From the NCBI GenBank assembly GCA_028554755.1, contig JAPTOF010000001.1, forward strand, positions 41,993,501-42,057,500: 64,000 nucleotides of DNA. The letters run 5' to 3'. Origin of the DNA: Cordia subcordata (Eukaryota > Streptophyta > Magnoliopsida > Boraginales > Cordiaceae). Positions 32,655-44,045 of the stretch are shown here, in pieces. Position 1 is the first letter of the stretch, and each line of letters starts with the position of its first letter. Made by a program: the position numbers and the translations under genes. The notes beneath the pieces were generated by a model. It searched no databases. It was given only the letters and a program-made list of their open reading frames with translations, and was not told the DNA's origin.

Positions 32655-34138
32655 TCAGGGTGCACGATCATGGTGATCCTTGAAGTATTCTCTCATGTCT
32701 GATTTCATGGCAACCACTTCAGAATCAATATGTTGCCTCCAAACAGTGAGCTCGTCCCATTGACTTGTCATGGTGGCCCTCATTTCGCCTATACCAGTGT
32801 TTAAAGCCTGTAATTGGGGCAGAATCTGAGCCATCAAAGAAGGGTCTTCCTGTTGTCCCATCGAACTAAAACCAACACCATGACGAATTTCTCTTTGGCG
32901 TTGCTCATCAATGTGCACTTGCTCCCTAGATTCTCTCAACACTCGCCTAAGAGTTGCTTCCTCAGTATTTTCCTCTTCTTCAGAGGTACTAACAACCATG
33001 GGTGTGGTTCCTGGTATGCCTATGTTGGGATTACCCTCAATTTCCGGCCCTTCATCTTCTTCAAAAGTGATATCTACCCCACCAAGTATGTCATCAAGGC
33101 TTTGTGCAGTGGTGCCAAAGACAGGGTCGGTGAAAGTAGTCCCCTTCTTAGTCCTATTCCTAATTACAGCTTAAGGTGCTTTGGGGCAAGCTTTTGAAGG
33201 TCTCTCTATTTATGGGCTCCATATTATACCAATAAATGCCCATGAAGTTCATATATAACATATCAAAATTCCAAGCAAACACTTTATATGGAGTATTTGA
33301 AGATATGTTAAAATGAGAGAAAATATGCATTAAGGCCATACCATAACCAGGAGTGGTCGTTTTTCCTCCATCATTTCCACTAATATGTAACATATGTTAA
33401 AGGATTAGGAAAGGCAAAGCTGTCTCATTTTTCTCCCTAAGGCTATAAAGGATATAAGCATCCATGACTAGAATTTTGTCATCATTGATATTTCTAGGGA
33501 GAATTACTTCACTCATGATTTTAAGAGCAAGTCTCATATTAACATCAACATCTCTCAATAATGGAAGAATTAAATTTGGATCCTTAAGCCCTACTTTCTC
33601 CCACATATATTTTATGACTTCACCCCGGGTAGCGGTTCCCTTAGCATCAACATCTCTCAATAATGGAAGAATTAAATTTGGATCCTTAAGCCCTACTTTC
33701 TCCCACATATATTTTATGACTTCACCCCGGGTAGCGGTTCCCTTAGTTCTTTCTGGCCATCCTTGACTATTGTAGTGGCCTTCCCCATCAACAGGTATAT
33801 GAAATATTTCATGTAAAGTGACCTCGTTAAGCACAAAATTTACCCCACAGACTGTAGAAGATAATTCAAGTTTTGGGCTTCTACAATGCATCTCAAGATT
33901 TTCATAAAACTCAATTACTAATTTATCTTGCACATCACAATGCAAATGTAGAAACGCAGACCATCTATCAAATAGTGGCAAGATATCGGTGCAAGCAAAG
34001 TCAGAGTCCATGATATATTTACCGTATAAAATTGATTGCTTGCCTTAAATCTTGGATACCGGAGGTGGCAGTGGTGGAGGAGATTGAGTTCTTGGCCTTT
34101 TTCCCACGTGCTTGACCTTTTCCTCTTGGATTCACCAT
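32655..34138 (-). pseudogene. Extra ORF downstream of pol: plant-transposon-protein-like domain plus coiled coil
   Basis: Read in order with two or three frame breaks. From an ATG at 34138 comes a short basic, Ser/Thr-rich start (NPRGKGQARGKKAKNS). Then 34011-33397 (204 aa) carries LVIEFYENLEMHC, VCGVNFVLNEVTLHEIFHIP and a duplicated 34-residue unit. Then 33393-33160 gives GYGMALMHIFSHFNIS. Finally 32999-32655 is an acidic, Gln-rich coiled coil (TLRRVLRESREQVHIDEQRQ). The middle resembles the putative plant transposon protein domain found in many plant repeat-derived proteins. The ORF is sense with pol and occupies the place of the envelope-like ORF of Sireviruses, but no signal peptide or membrane segment is visible. 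Role unknown. Confidence 0.6.
33543..33746 (-). repeat. 102-bp perfect-looking tandem duplication inside the extra ORF
   Basis: 33543-33644 and 33645-33746 are consecutive copies with no difference noticed by eye. The period is 102 bases, so 34 residues are repeated in frame (beginning KGTATRGEVIKYMWEKVG). Because the copies look identical while the two LTRs already differ, the duplication is probably younger than the insertion. Confidence 0.92.
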
Positions 34139-34337
34139 GATTTCGCGTTGTTTTTGTAAGAATAATCGATGAAAGCTTTGTTTTTGAAGTGGGCAAGCAA
34201 ATTTTAGGAAGAAATTTGAAAGAAAATGGTTGAAAATTGAAGAATTTGAGATGAGTTTTAGGGAGTTTTGGCTAGGGTTTAAAAAAATTTGATAGAATGT
34301 AGTGAATTTGGGGTGAAAACCCCCAATTTTTAACCTT

Positions 34338-34480
34338 GTCCGCGTTCAGTCGGTCGACCAGCTGGTCGCGATGGTCGACCGGCAGGATCAGAGAGCATAT
34401 TAAAAAGTTGTGTTTTAGCCGGACGCCTAAGGCCTTAGTCGGTCGACCGTCTTGGTCGGCCGGCTGGGTCAGAAGGTACA
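34338..34480 (-). promoter_or_regulatory. LTR-like GC-rich segment between pol and the extra ORF
   Basis: The AT-rich element contains here an isolated GC-rich patch with CGGTCGACC repeated and GCCGGACGCC followed by TTAGTCGGTCGACC. The same words in the same order occur in both LTRs (31640-31800 and 40110-40275). It lies about 200 bases upstream of the extra ORF's ATG. A copied LTR promoter or polyadenylation segment serving the extra ORF is an inference; only the sequence likeness is seen. Confidence 0.45.
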
Positions 34481-34531
34481 CAAATTTCTTATTTTTCATA
34501 CCCAAGCCACATAAACACATATATATGCCAT

Positions 34532-35350
34532 TTAACCACATTTTCTCATTCCAATTTCTCTCCTAATCTTGCAAAATTGATCCTCATGCAAATGTTTAGT
34601 GAAAATATCAGCAACTTGATGTAAAGTATCAACAAATTTAAGAATTATATCACCTTTTTGTACATGATATCTAATGAAATGGTGCCTAATCTCAATATGT
34701 TTAGTTCTTGAGTGTTGAAATGGGTTCTTAGTAAGATTAATTGCACTAGTATTATCACAATATATAGGAATATGATCATACTTCAATCCATAATCAAGTA
34801 AATTTTGTTTCATCCACAATATTTGTGCCACACAACTGCCAGCTGCAATATATTTAACTTCGGTGGTAGAAATGGCAACGCTATTTTGTTTCCTACAAGC
34901 CCAAGATACTAAGGAATGCCCTAGGAATTGGCATGTTCCACTAGTGTTCTTACGATCTACTTTACAACCAGCATAGTCAGCATTAGAAAAACCACATAGA
35001 TCAAATGACGTTCTTTTAGCATACCAAAGCCCTAAATTAATTGTTCCCTTAAGATATCTAATTATTCTTTTACATTAAGTGAATTTCCTTAGGATTGGAT
35101 TGAAATCTAGCACATAAGCACACTGAGAACATGATATCAGGTCTAAAGGCAGTTAAATATAATATGCTACCAATCATACCTCTATATTTCTTCTCGTCTA
35201 CTGATTTACCTTTCTCATCTTTATCTAGCTTTGTTGAGGGACTCATGGGAGTTCCAATCTCCTTTGCATCTTCAAGTCCAAATTTCTTGATGATTTCCTT
35301 GGTGTATTTGGTTTGATTTATGAAGATCCCCTCTTTTGCTTGTTTGATTT
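34532..35350 (-). pseudogene. copia reverse transcriptase C-terminus and RNase H
   Basis: Minus-strand translation, with frame changes, shows the end of reverse transcriptase (TKYTKEIIKKFG, YRGMIGSILYLT) and RNase H. The RNase H motifs include ADYAGCKVDRKNTSGTCQFL, then VAISTTEVKYIAA (usual A/E residues altered), YCDNTSAINL, SRTKHIEIRHHFIR and DIFTKHL. It ends at a stop at 34532. RNase H would remove the RNA template during cDNA synthesis. Frame breaks near 35075 and 35345 show decay. Confidence 0.8.
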
Positions 35351-35354
35351 GGAG

Positions 35355-36002
35355 TCAGAGGAAGAAAGTTAATTCTCCCATCATGCTCATCTCGAACTCC
35401 TTGTGCATGCACTTTAAAAAATTCTCACACAAGGAAATATTAGTAGCACCAAAAATTATATCATCTACATAGATTTGGACAAGTAGAATGTCATTGTCTT
35501 TTCTTTTGATAAATAGGGTTGAATCAAGTTTTTCTCTTTCGAAATTGTTTTCAACCAAAAATCCACAAAGTCTTTCATACCAAGCTCTAGGAGCTTGCTT
35601 TAAGCCATATAAAGCCTTTTCTAGTTTAAAAACATGATTAGGAAAATATGAATCTTCAAAACCGAGGGGTTGTTCAACATAAACTTCTTCTTCAATGAAT
35701 CCATTTAAAAATGCACTTTTCACATCCATTTGATAAAGTTTAAAGTCCATGTGACATGCAAATGCAAGTAACATACGAATGGATTCAAGTCTAGCTACAG
35801 GAGCATAAGTTTCATCATAATCAATTCCTTCTTCTTGATTGTATCCTTGTGCAACTAGTCTAGCCTTATTCCTAGTCACTATTCCGGCTTCATCTAGTTT
35901 GTTTCTGAATACCCATTTGGTTCCAATTACCGGTCTATCTTTAGGTCTTTCAACTAGCTTCCAAACTTTATTTCTCTCAAATTGATTAAGTTCTTCTTGC
36001 AT
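35355..36002 (-). pseudogene. copia reverse transcriptase core
   Basis: A 215-codon open stretch with the expected motifs in order: VWKLVERPKDRPVIGTKWVF, KARLVAQGYNQEEGIDYDET, YAPVARLESIRMLLA, LYQMDVKSAFLNG, LEKALYGLKQAPRAWYERL, and the catalytic YVDDIIFGAT. The active-site Asp residues are kept. The stretch is cut off by frame breaks on both sides, so it belongs to a dead polyprotein. Confidence 0.9.
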
Positions 36003-36411
36003 TGCTATTATCCAATTTTCATCTAGTAGAGATTCTTTTACATTTTTGGGTTCAATATGAGAAATAAATGCATGATGCTCACAAAAAGTGCTAAATTACG
36101 CCTAGTTCTTACACCTTCATTTGGATTACTGAGAATAAGGTCTTGAGGATGGTTTCTCACAAACTTCCAACTCTTTGGTAGATCTTCATGAGGTTCTTTT
36201 GTTTCATCATCTTTGTTTGAGCAATGTTTGATTTCCTCATTTGCTTAAGACCTCCTTTCTTGAAGTTTTTCTTCTTGCTTCGTTGGTTTTTCTTTGTCTT
36301 TTGGAATTGGATCTTCAAGCGTTGTATTTTCCAAAAGATAACCTACATCATCAATTTCCTTTCTCGGCTCAAATGGATTAGTTTCATCAAATGTAACATG
36401 TATTGATTCTT

Positions 36412-37152
36412 CTACAACAAGAGTTCTCTTATTAATACCCTATATGCTTTGCTCTTTGTGGAATAACCTAAGAATATTCCTTCATCGGATTTAGAATCAA
36501 ATTTTCTTAAGTAGTCCTTAGTGTTTAGAATAAAACATTTACAACCAAATATCTTGGAGTATGATATTTTAGGTGTTTTGCCATGCCATAGTTCATATGG
36601 AGTTTTGTTTAAAATAGGTCTAATCAATACTCTATTTTGCACATAGCATGCAGTATTCATGGCTTTACTCCAAAAATATGTTAGCAAGTTGTGTTCTTTT
36701 AACATAGTCCTAGCCATTTCTTGTAATGTACGATTCTTCCTCTCTACTACCCCATTTTGTTGAGGAGTACGAGGGGCCGAAAAGTTATGCTCAATGCCAT
36801 GTTCATCACAAAAGTTCATGAAAGGAGTATTCACATATTCGGTGTCATTATTACTACGGGTGCAAGTTATAAAATAGCCTTTCTCATTTTGCACTTTTCT
36901 ACACAATCTTGCAAATTCATTGAAGGCATCATTTTTATGTGTAAGAAACATGACCCATGTAAATCTAGTGTAATCATCAACTACAACAAATGTATATCTA
37001 GATCCTCCTAAGCTTGTCACATCAATGGGTCCAAACAAATCCATATGTAGTAGCTGTAATGCTCTATTTGTTGAAACTTTATTTAAGGATTTGAAGGATG
37101 TTTTATGTTGTTTTCCTAGTTGGCAAGCATCATAGATTTTATCTTTTTTCAA
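36412..37152 (-). pseudogene. copia integrase with altered catalytic and zinc residues
   Basis: The DDE core is recognisable: LLHMDLFGPI (first Asp), TRSNNDTEY (second acidic position normally D in RSDNGTEF, here N), and PQQNGVVERKNRTLQ (Glu). The zinc-binding C..C just upstream reads YDACQLGKQ instead of CDAC, so one metal ligand is lost. The C-terminal region continues to IFGCKCFILN and GIFLGYSTKSKAYRV. Loss of the second Asp should abolish strand transfer. The gene overlaps the protease frame by 14 bases through a frameshift. Confidence 0.88.
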
Positions 37153-37654
37153 ATTTTAGTTTTGGTAGGTCTCTAACTAGATCACGCTTTGATAAATCAT
37201 TTAATAAGCTCATGCTAGCATGTCCTAATCTTCTATGCCATAACCAAGCATTATCATGCACAACAGATAAATATTTAACATGTTGACATATAAGTTGATC
37301 AATTTCAACAGTGTAAACATTTTCATTTCTCTTAGCTACAAATAACATATTTTCATTTCCACATTCATACACAAGACATTTAAATGATTGAAAAATGACT
37401 TTATGACCTTTGTCACATAATTGACTAATGCTAAGTAGATTAAATTTTAGACCTTCTACTAGTAGGACATTGTGTATAGCAAGAGAATTTTTATTACCAA
37501 TGCTTCCTTTGCCATTGTCCCCAAAAGTAACATCTCCTCCTTTTGTCCTTTTTAGTTTGTAGAAAAGTGAAGAGTTTCCCATCATGTGCTTCGAACAACC
37601 ACTGTCCAAGATCCATTTTATTTTGCTTGAATTACTTTTTGCATACCTACACAC
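37139..37654 (-). pseudogene. copia protease and pre-integrase segment
   Basis: WILDSGCSKHMMG contains the aspartic protease D-S-G triad, intact here. It is followed by the usual GDNGKGSI, LSISQLCDKGH and the GAG-pre-integrase motif LWHRRLGHASMS. The protease would cut the polyprotein. The frame ends early at 37139 because of a shift before the integrase zinc site. Confidence 0.88.
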
Positions 37655-37697
37655 ATGAAATTCAAATGCAATTCTTTATTTTGGGGTCCCCAACACC

Positions 37698-39383
37698 TTA
37701 GGTCCTTGGCGTTAGTTTAATTTTTGTTTTTGACCACCCATTTTGGTCTTTGCCAATATGGAATATGTGATCCTCTATCACGAATTTTCTTGTAATAACA
37801 ATGAGTAGATACATGTCCTTTCTTTTCACAATAGGTACAAATAACATTTGTTTTCGGTGAAGAGAAGGATGTAGAGGTAGAAGCCTTGACAAAATAGGTT
37901 TTGAAATACTTTTGATTAATACTAGGTTTGTATCCAATACCACTCTTATCAAAAGACATTTTTTGACTTCCAAGAAGCTTTTCAAAATTTTCTTTCCCAT
38001 TTGTAAACTTTTGAACAATTCCATTCAAATCCTCATTTTTCTTTTTTAAATCTTTAACTTCTTTTTCAAACTTTACAAAATCTTCGGCATATGAATCATT
38101 TTCTTTTTCTAAGATGCCTATTTTTTCAATAAGAGAAGCATTTTTTTCCCAAAATTTCTTTTTCATTAAGAACAAGTTTCAAACTTTTATGCATTTACTT
38201 GTTTTTGGCCGAGACTAAGGATAGATCATCATGTAATTTAGCAAATGCGTCTTTTAGTTCATCAAAACTATATTCCTCTTCCTCTTCTTCACTAGATGAA
38301 TAATAAATAGATAAAGATGGTGAAGATAGTACCTCATCCACATTGGCCATGAGGCAAAAATTGGCTACCTCATGATGCTCTTCCTCATCTTCTTCGATTT
38401 CGGAAAAGTCCCATGTGACCTTGAGCGCCTTTCCTTTCTTCTTCGTTGAAAGCTTAGGACAATTTGCTTTTATATGTCCCGGCTTGTTGCAATTAAAGCA
38501 CTTCATTTCATCTTTTGCATCTTTTATCTTTTTGAACTCTTTGCCTTCTTTTCCTTTCTTCTTCCAATTTGTGTTGCTTAAAGAAGCCCCTTTTCTCATC
38601 TTTTTAAATTTCATAAATTTTTTGAAATTTCGAGCTAGAAGTGCAATCTCTTCATCTTCCGGGTCCTCATCATCTTCTTTATTGTCACTTGATGAATATT
38701 TTGATGCAACGAGAGCAATGGACTTCTTTGTTTTCTTTTCTTCTTCTTCATGATCTTTTATCTCAAGGTCATGAGTCATGAGTGACCCAATGAGCTCATT
38801 GAGCTCCAATGTATTCAAGTCCTTTGCTTCCTTTATTGCCGTGACTTTAGGTTTTCATGATGATGGCAAAGCTCCTTAGCACTTTCCTTACCTTCTCTAC
38901 ATTGGAATAATCTTTACCAAGAGCTTTCAAACCATTAGTGATTTCAACAAATCTAGAAAACATTTGTTTAACATTTTCATTTGGAAGCATCTTAAATAAT
39001 TCATATCTATGTACAAGCATAGCAATCCTAGATTCTTTCACTTGGCTAGTTTCTTCATAAGTTACTTCTAATTGATCCCAAAGTTCTTTAGCCGAAGTGC
39101 AACCCATTACTCTAGCAAATTCGGTGGCATTCATAGCATTAAATAAATAATGTAATGCTTTTTTATTTAACTCAAATAATTTAATATCTTCATCATTCCA
39201 TTCATTTTTCGGTTTGGATATTCTTCTATCACCCTCTAATTTTATAGGTAAGGTAGGCCCATTTTCTCTGATTTTCCAGGCTTTATAGTCATGTGATTGT
39301 ATAAACACTCTCATTCTCATTTTCCAAAATTCATAATTTGTTCCATTAAAAGGGGGTGCTTGTTTAATAGAAATTCCCTCCAT
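37698..39383 (-). pseudogene. Sirevirus-like gag, long, with two zinc knuckles and a coiled coil
   Basis: Three consecutive pieces. 39383-38847 (178 aa) is the gag N-terminus (PPFNGTNYEFWKMRMRVFI, SAKELWDQLEVTYEET, YELFKMLPNENVKQMFSRF). 38818-38195 (207 aa) starts NTLELNELIGSLMTHD and has a Lys/Glu-rich linker and the knuckle CFNCNKPGHIKANC. 38175-37717 is mostly coiled coil (EKENDSYAEDFVKFEKEVKD) and ends with a second knuckle CTYCEKKGHVSTHC. Frameshifts separate the pieces. The first Met at 39383 lies about 50 bases inside the primer site, as expected for the true gag start. A long gag with a coiled coil is typical of Sirevirus-type copia. Confidence 0.87.
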
Positions 39384-39430
39384 ATTTGCTAGAAATTCTG
39401 CTAGTTGTTAAACTATTATGTAGAACCCTA

Positions 39431-39442
39431 GCTCTGATACCA
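39431..39442 (-). other. Primer-binding site (initiator tRNA-Met)
   Basis: The minus strand reads TGGTATCAGAGC, the classical plant copia primer site, two bases inside the right LTR. Confidence 0.92.
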
Positions 39443-39444
39443 AT

Positions 39445-40752
39445 TATGGGTGCAAATATCTTAAGAGGGGGGGTGAATTAAGATATTAATACTAATTTTC
39501 GTTTTTAAAATTTACAGAAAATTTACAACTTCTAACAAATAATATATCAAACACAAGATAAGCAAGGTAATAAGAATAAAAATGGAAATGCAAGGAGAAG
39601 AGAAACAAAGGATTTTAAGGTGGGTCGGCCAAGCCTACGTCCACCGCCCAAGGAAGCTCCCTTTAGGACTTCAAAGATCTCTACTAAGATGCTTTTTCAA
39701 AATTTGGTGAAGCACAAACCAAGTTCTTTAAAACCTCTTTGAAGCCTAACTTCAAAGAATCCAGGAGATTTACTCTATAGGATTTCTTCACACTTTACAA
39801 GCTTAAATGAATAAATCTCACAAAGATTAAAGCTCTTAAAGTGTGTATGTACTCAAGAATAAGAAAAGATTGAATCTGAGATTTTCTTCAAGAAGAAAAT
39901 GAATAAGCTCTTGAAAGTTCAAATATATTGCAAGAATGGCTCAAAGATGGATTGAATGATGATAAACACTTTAGCACATTTCAATTGATGATTAGAAAAG
40001 TGTATTGAATGAGTATTTAAAGAGATTTGGGGGTTAGGGATATGGTAAGTGAAGAAAGAGTGATTTTTTCAGCCAGAACGGTAATAAACAGCTAGTGCAT
40101 TTATTACAGCTCCCGTTCAGCCAGTCGACCAGCTTGGTCGTCCGACTGACCCTTCTCCTTCTCTGACTAGGCCGGACGCCTTAGCCGGTCGACCGGCTAA
40201 GGGGTCCGGCTTTTCCCTTCACCTCTCTGTTTTGGCCCGGCGACCACCCAAGTCAGCCGGTCGACCGGCTAGGGGGTCCGGCCACTCCAGAATGTGAAGT
40301 AAAGCCAGATTTTTGCAAAAAAACAATTTAAGTGCATTTTCACAACTCTAAGTCATTTTGAATAAATTTGTAAACACATGTTGTGAATTGAAACACCCCA
40401 AAAACTCATTTTATCTCAATGTGTACATTCAAATACATTTGTGCATATGTTATTTCAAATGTGCAAGACTTGAAAATTTTTGCTATGACTAAGAAAAAGA
40501 TTTTGAGCCAAGTCCACACAATATATAGGCATTTCACAAAAAGAACAAGAAGAAAAACAAATCCGGTACCCCTTATAGCTTCTCTTCTCCTCCTTATGCC
40601 TTTTCATCTTTTCTCCCTTCAGATAAGGTTTTTTGCATATCTTCATATCTTTCAAAGCTTCATATTGATATCATCTCATTTTCATAAGAAACTATTTAGT
40701 CAAATAATATATATTTTCATTATCAAAATCAATAATGAATATTTAGCTAACA
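39445..40752 (-). repeat. Right (5') LTR of the Sirevirus-like element, 1308 bp
   Basis: Starts TATGGGTGCAAATATC (the second base is A where the left LTR has G) and ends TTTAGCTAACA, followed by CGATG. The GC-rich GGTCGACC patch is at about 40110-40275. Confidence 0.93.
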
Positions 40753-41239
40753 CGATGCCTCTACCAAATCTTGCATGTCCTAATATTATATATTTGTCTA
40801 AAAGCATGATTACTTGAATTTCTGCTTTTGAAACTTACGTACAGTTCATTATGGCCATAGTTTATATTTTGCTCTGTTTGAAGAAATATATAAAGTTGCC
40901 AAAATGTGATAATTTGGTGGTGATCAAAAACTATATAGTGAATATACCACTTACATTGTAGCTCATGTTACTAATTCAGAATACTATCATCTTGTTTGAT
41001 TGACAACTGCGGAGCTGGAAAAGTGAAGGCAGGAAACAAAGAAGAAGAGAGCACTCTTGTCCTACAGAAGCAAGAGATTTCGGACACTATATTCAGACTT
41101 TTTTCTTTGAATTCCTTCATTGTCTACAAGCTGTGATAGAAATATACTAATAAATTTTCTTAAGATTGTTGCTTTAGTCAATATTTTTGTCTATATATTT
41201 TTTTGTTAGAAGCAGGACTTAGGTTTATGAATACAATAC

Positions 41240-41343
41240 AGTTAGTTTGACACTATAAAGGATTTTTTTTTATTTTTGTGATATTTTATAAAATTTAATT
41301 TTGTAAATCTACAGGTATTTTTTTGGTGTGTATACATACATAC

Positions 41344-41383
<40 letters not shown>

Positions 41384-41775
41384 TCACAGGGACATATATA
41401 TTGTCATTTATATGAGCATAACTAATTGAATTTTAATTTGTCATGCTCTTTTAGTTACATCTTGAAGTATAACTAAAGTTTGTTACATTTCAAAATGTAA
41501 ATAATATTAGTTTAGTTTGACATTATAAAGGATTTTTTATTTTTTTGGTATTTTATAAATTTTAATTTTCTAAATCAACAGTTATTTTTTTGTATTATAT
41601 ATATACTCACAGGGACATATATATTGTCATTTATATGAGCATAACAGACTGAATTTTAGGTTGTCATGCTCTTTAGTTACGTCTTGAAGTGTAACTAAAG
41701 TTTGTTACATTCCAAAGTGTAACTAATATTAGTTACATTTGAAAATATAACAAATTTTAGCTACATTTCAAAATA
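41240..41775. repeat. Tandem duplication of about 270 bp in the CACTA end
   Basis: AGTTTGACA.TATAAAGGATTTTT recurs at about 41245 and 41515, followed in both by CACAGGGACATATATATTG, TATGAGCATAAC and GTCATGCTCTTT. Copy 1 carries an expanded TA/CA microsatellite (about 41335-41383) that is reduced in copy 2. Confidence 0.75.
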
Positions 41776-42000
41776 TAATTAATATTAGTTACACATTCAA
41801 ATGTAGCAAACATTAGTTACACTTAAAAATATAACTAATATTAGCTACATTCTTAGGAATGTAACTAATATTAGTTACATTTTCAAGTGTAGTATTTTTT
41901 TTTGTCGAATCAATATTAGTTACACTTTGAGCAAGTTTAACCAATTTTTTTAACCACATACTTTCAAATGTAACTAGGAATTAAAATAGATGTAATTATT
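41450..42000. repeat. TTAGTTACATTT subterminal repeat array
   Basis: At least ten copies in both orientations of a 10-12 base word (TTAGTTACATT or its complement AATGTAACTAA), often as imperfect inverted pairs. No coding capacity. They lie next to the CACTA terminus at 42019. Confidence 0.7.
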
Positions 42001-42305
42001 GGACTTATTTCTTGTAGTGGATGTACCAAAAGAAAGAAAGAAATCCTTTTTTTTTTTTTTTTTGTTTTTGGGTTCTTTTTGCTTTATAATCAATAATGGA
42101 TCTCCGGAATGACGTGAAATTCGATTCTTACAGAGAAGAGACTCTGCAATAATCATGTAAGTCCCTGCAGCACATGGCATTAGGTGAAAAGAGTTAGCTT
42201 GTTACCTACATATCACTCTCTACTCTAAACAACTGACCTTTTCTTAGGCTCGACTATGTCTTCTCTCAACCACTCTCTCTTCAACTGAGTCTACCATGCA
42301 AGTTC

Positions 42306-42313
42306 TATATAAA
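42306..42313 (+). promoter_or_regulatory. TATA box of the peroxidase gene
   Basis: TATATAAA lies 127 bases upstream of the ATG at 42440, at the right distance for a short 5' untranslated region. It lies about 290 bases from the CACTA terminus, so the core promoter is bordered by transposon sequence. Confidence 0.6.
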
Positions 42314-42439
42314 GAGTCTCCCTTCTCACTAAACTTCCTGCGAAAAAATAACCCTTCATTTAGCTAGTAATCGAAAGTAAAGATAAATTCGATCGATCTA
42401 GGCAATATATATAGATATATATACATATATATTATATAT

Positions 42440-44045
<1,606 letters not shown>

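Larger units (their letters stand above)
30970..40752 (-). mobile_element. Sirevirus-like Ty1/copia retrotransposon, 9.8 kb, nested
   Basis: Two LTRs (30970-32284 and 39445-40752) enclose 7.2 kb. CGATG flanks the element at 30965-30969 and 40753-40757. On the minus strand the order is iMet primer site, gag with two zinc knuckles and a coiled coil, protease, integrase, reverse transcriptase, RNase H, a GC-rich LTR-like segment, an additional ORF, and a polypurine tract. Gene order (integrase before reverse transcriptase) makes it copia. Length, long gag, additional 3' ORF and GC-rich palindromic LTR motifs fit Sirevirus-type elements. Frameshifts and active-site changes make it non-functional. 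It sits inside CACTA sequence. Confidence 0.92.
40758..42019 (-). mobile_element. CACTA transposon terminal region (right end)
   Basis: The plus strand ends ATTTCTTGTAGTG at 42019, the complement of the plant CACTA terminus CACTACAAGAAAT. The preceding 570 bases are packed with direct and inverted TTAGTTACATTT / AAATGTAACTAA words, the subterminal transposase-binding type of array of CACTA elements. Together with the transposase remnant at 28590-29790 this suggests one old element interrupted by the copia element. The left terminus was not found. Confidence 0.6.

Noticed and set aside
33464..33766. 100-codon plus-strand frame with an internal repeat
   Set aside because: Antisense shadow of the 102-bp duplication in the minus-strand accessory ORF.
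34338..34480. Restriction-modification or operator-like GTCGACC cluster
   Set aside because: The words match the element's own LTRs, so an LTR-derived segment explains them better.
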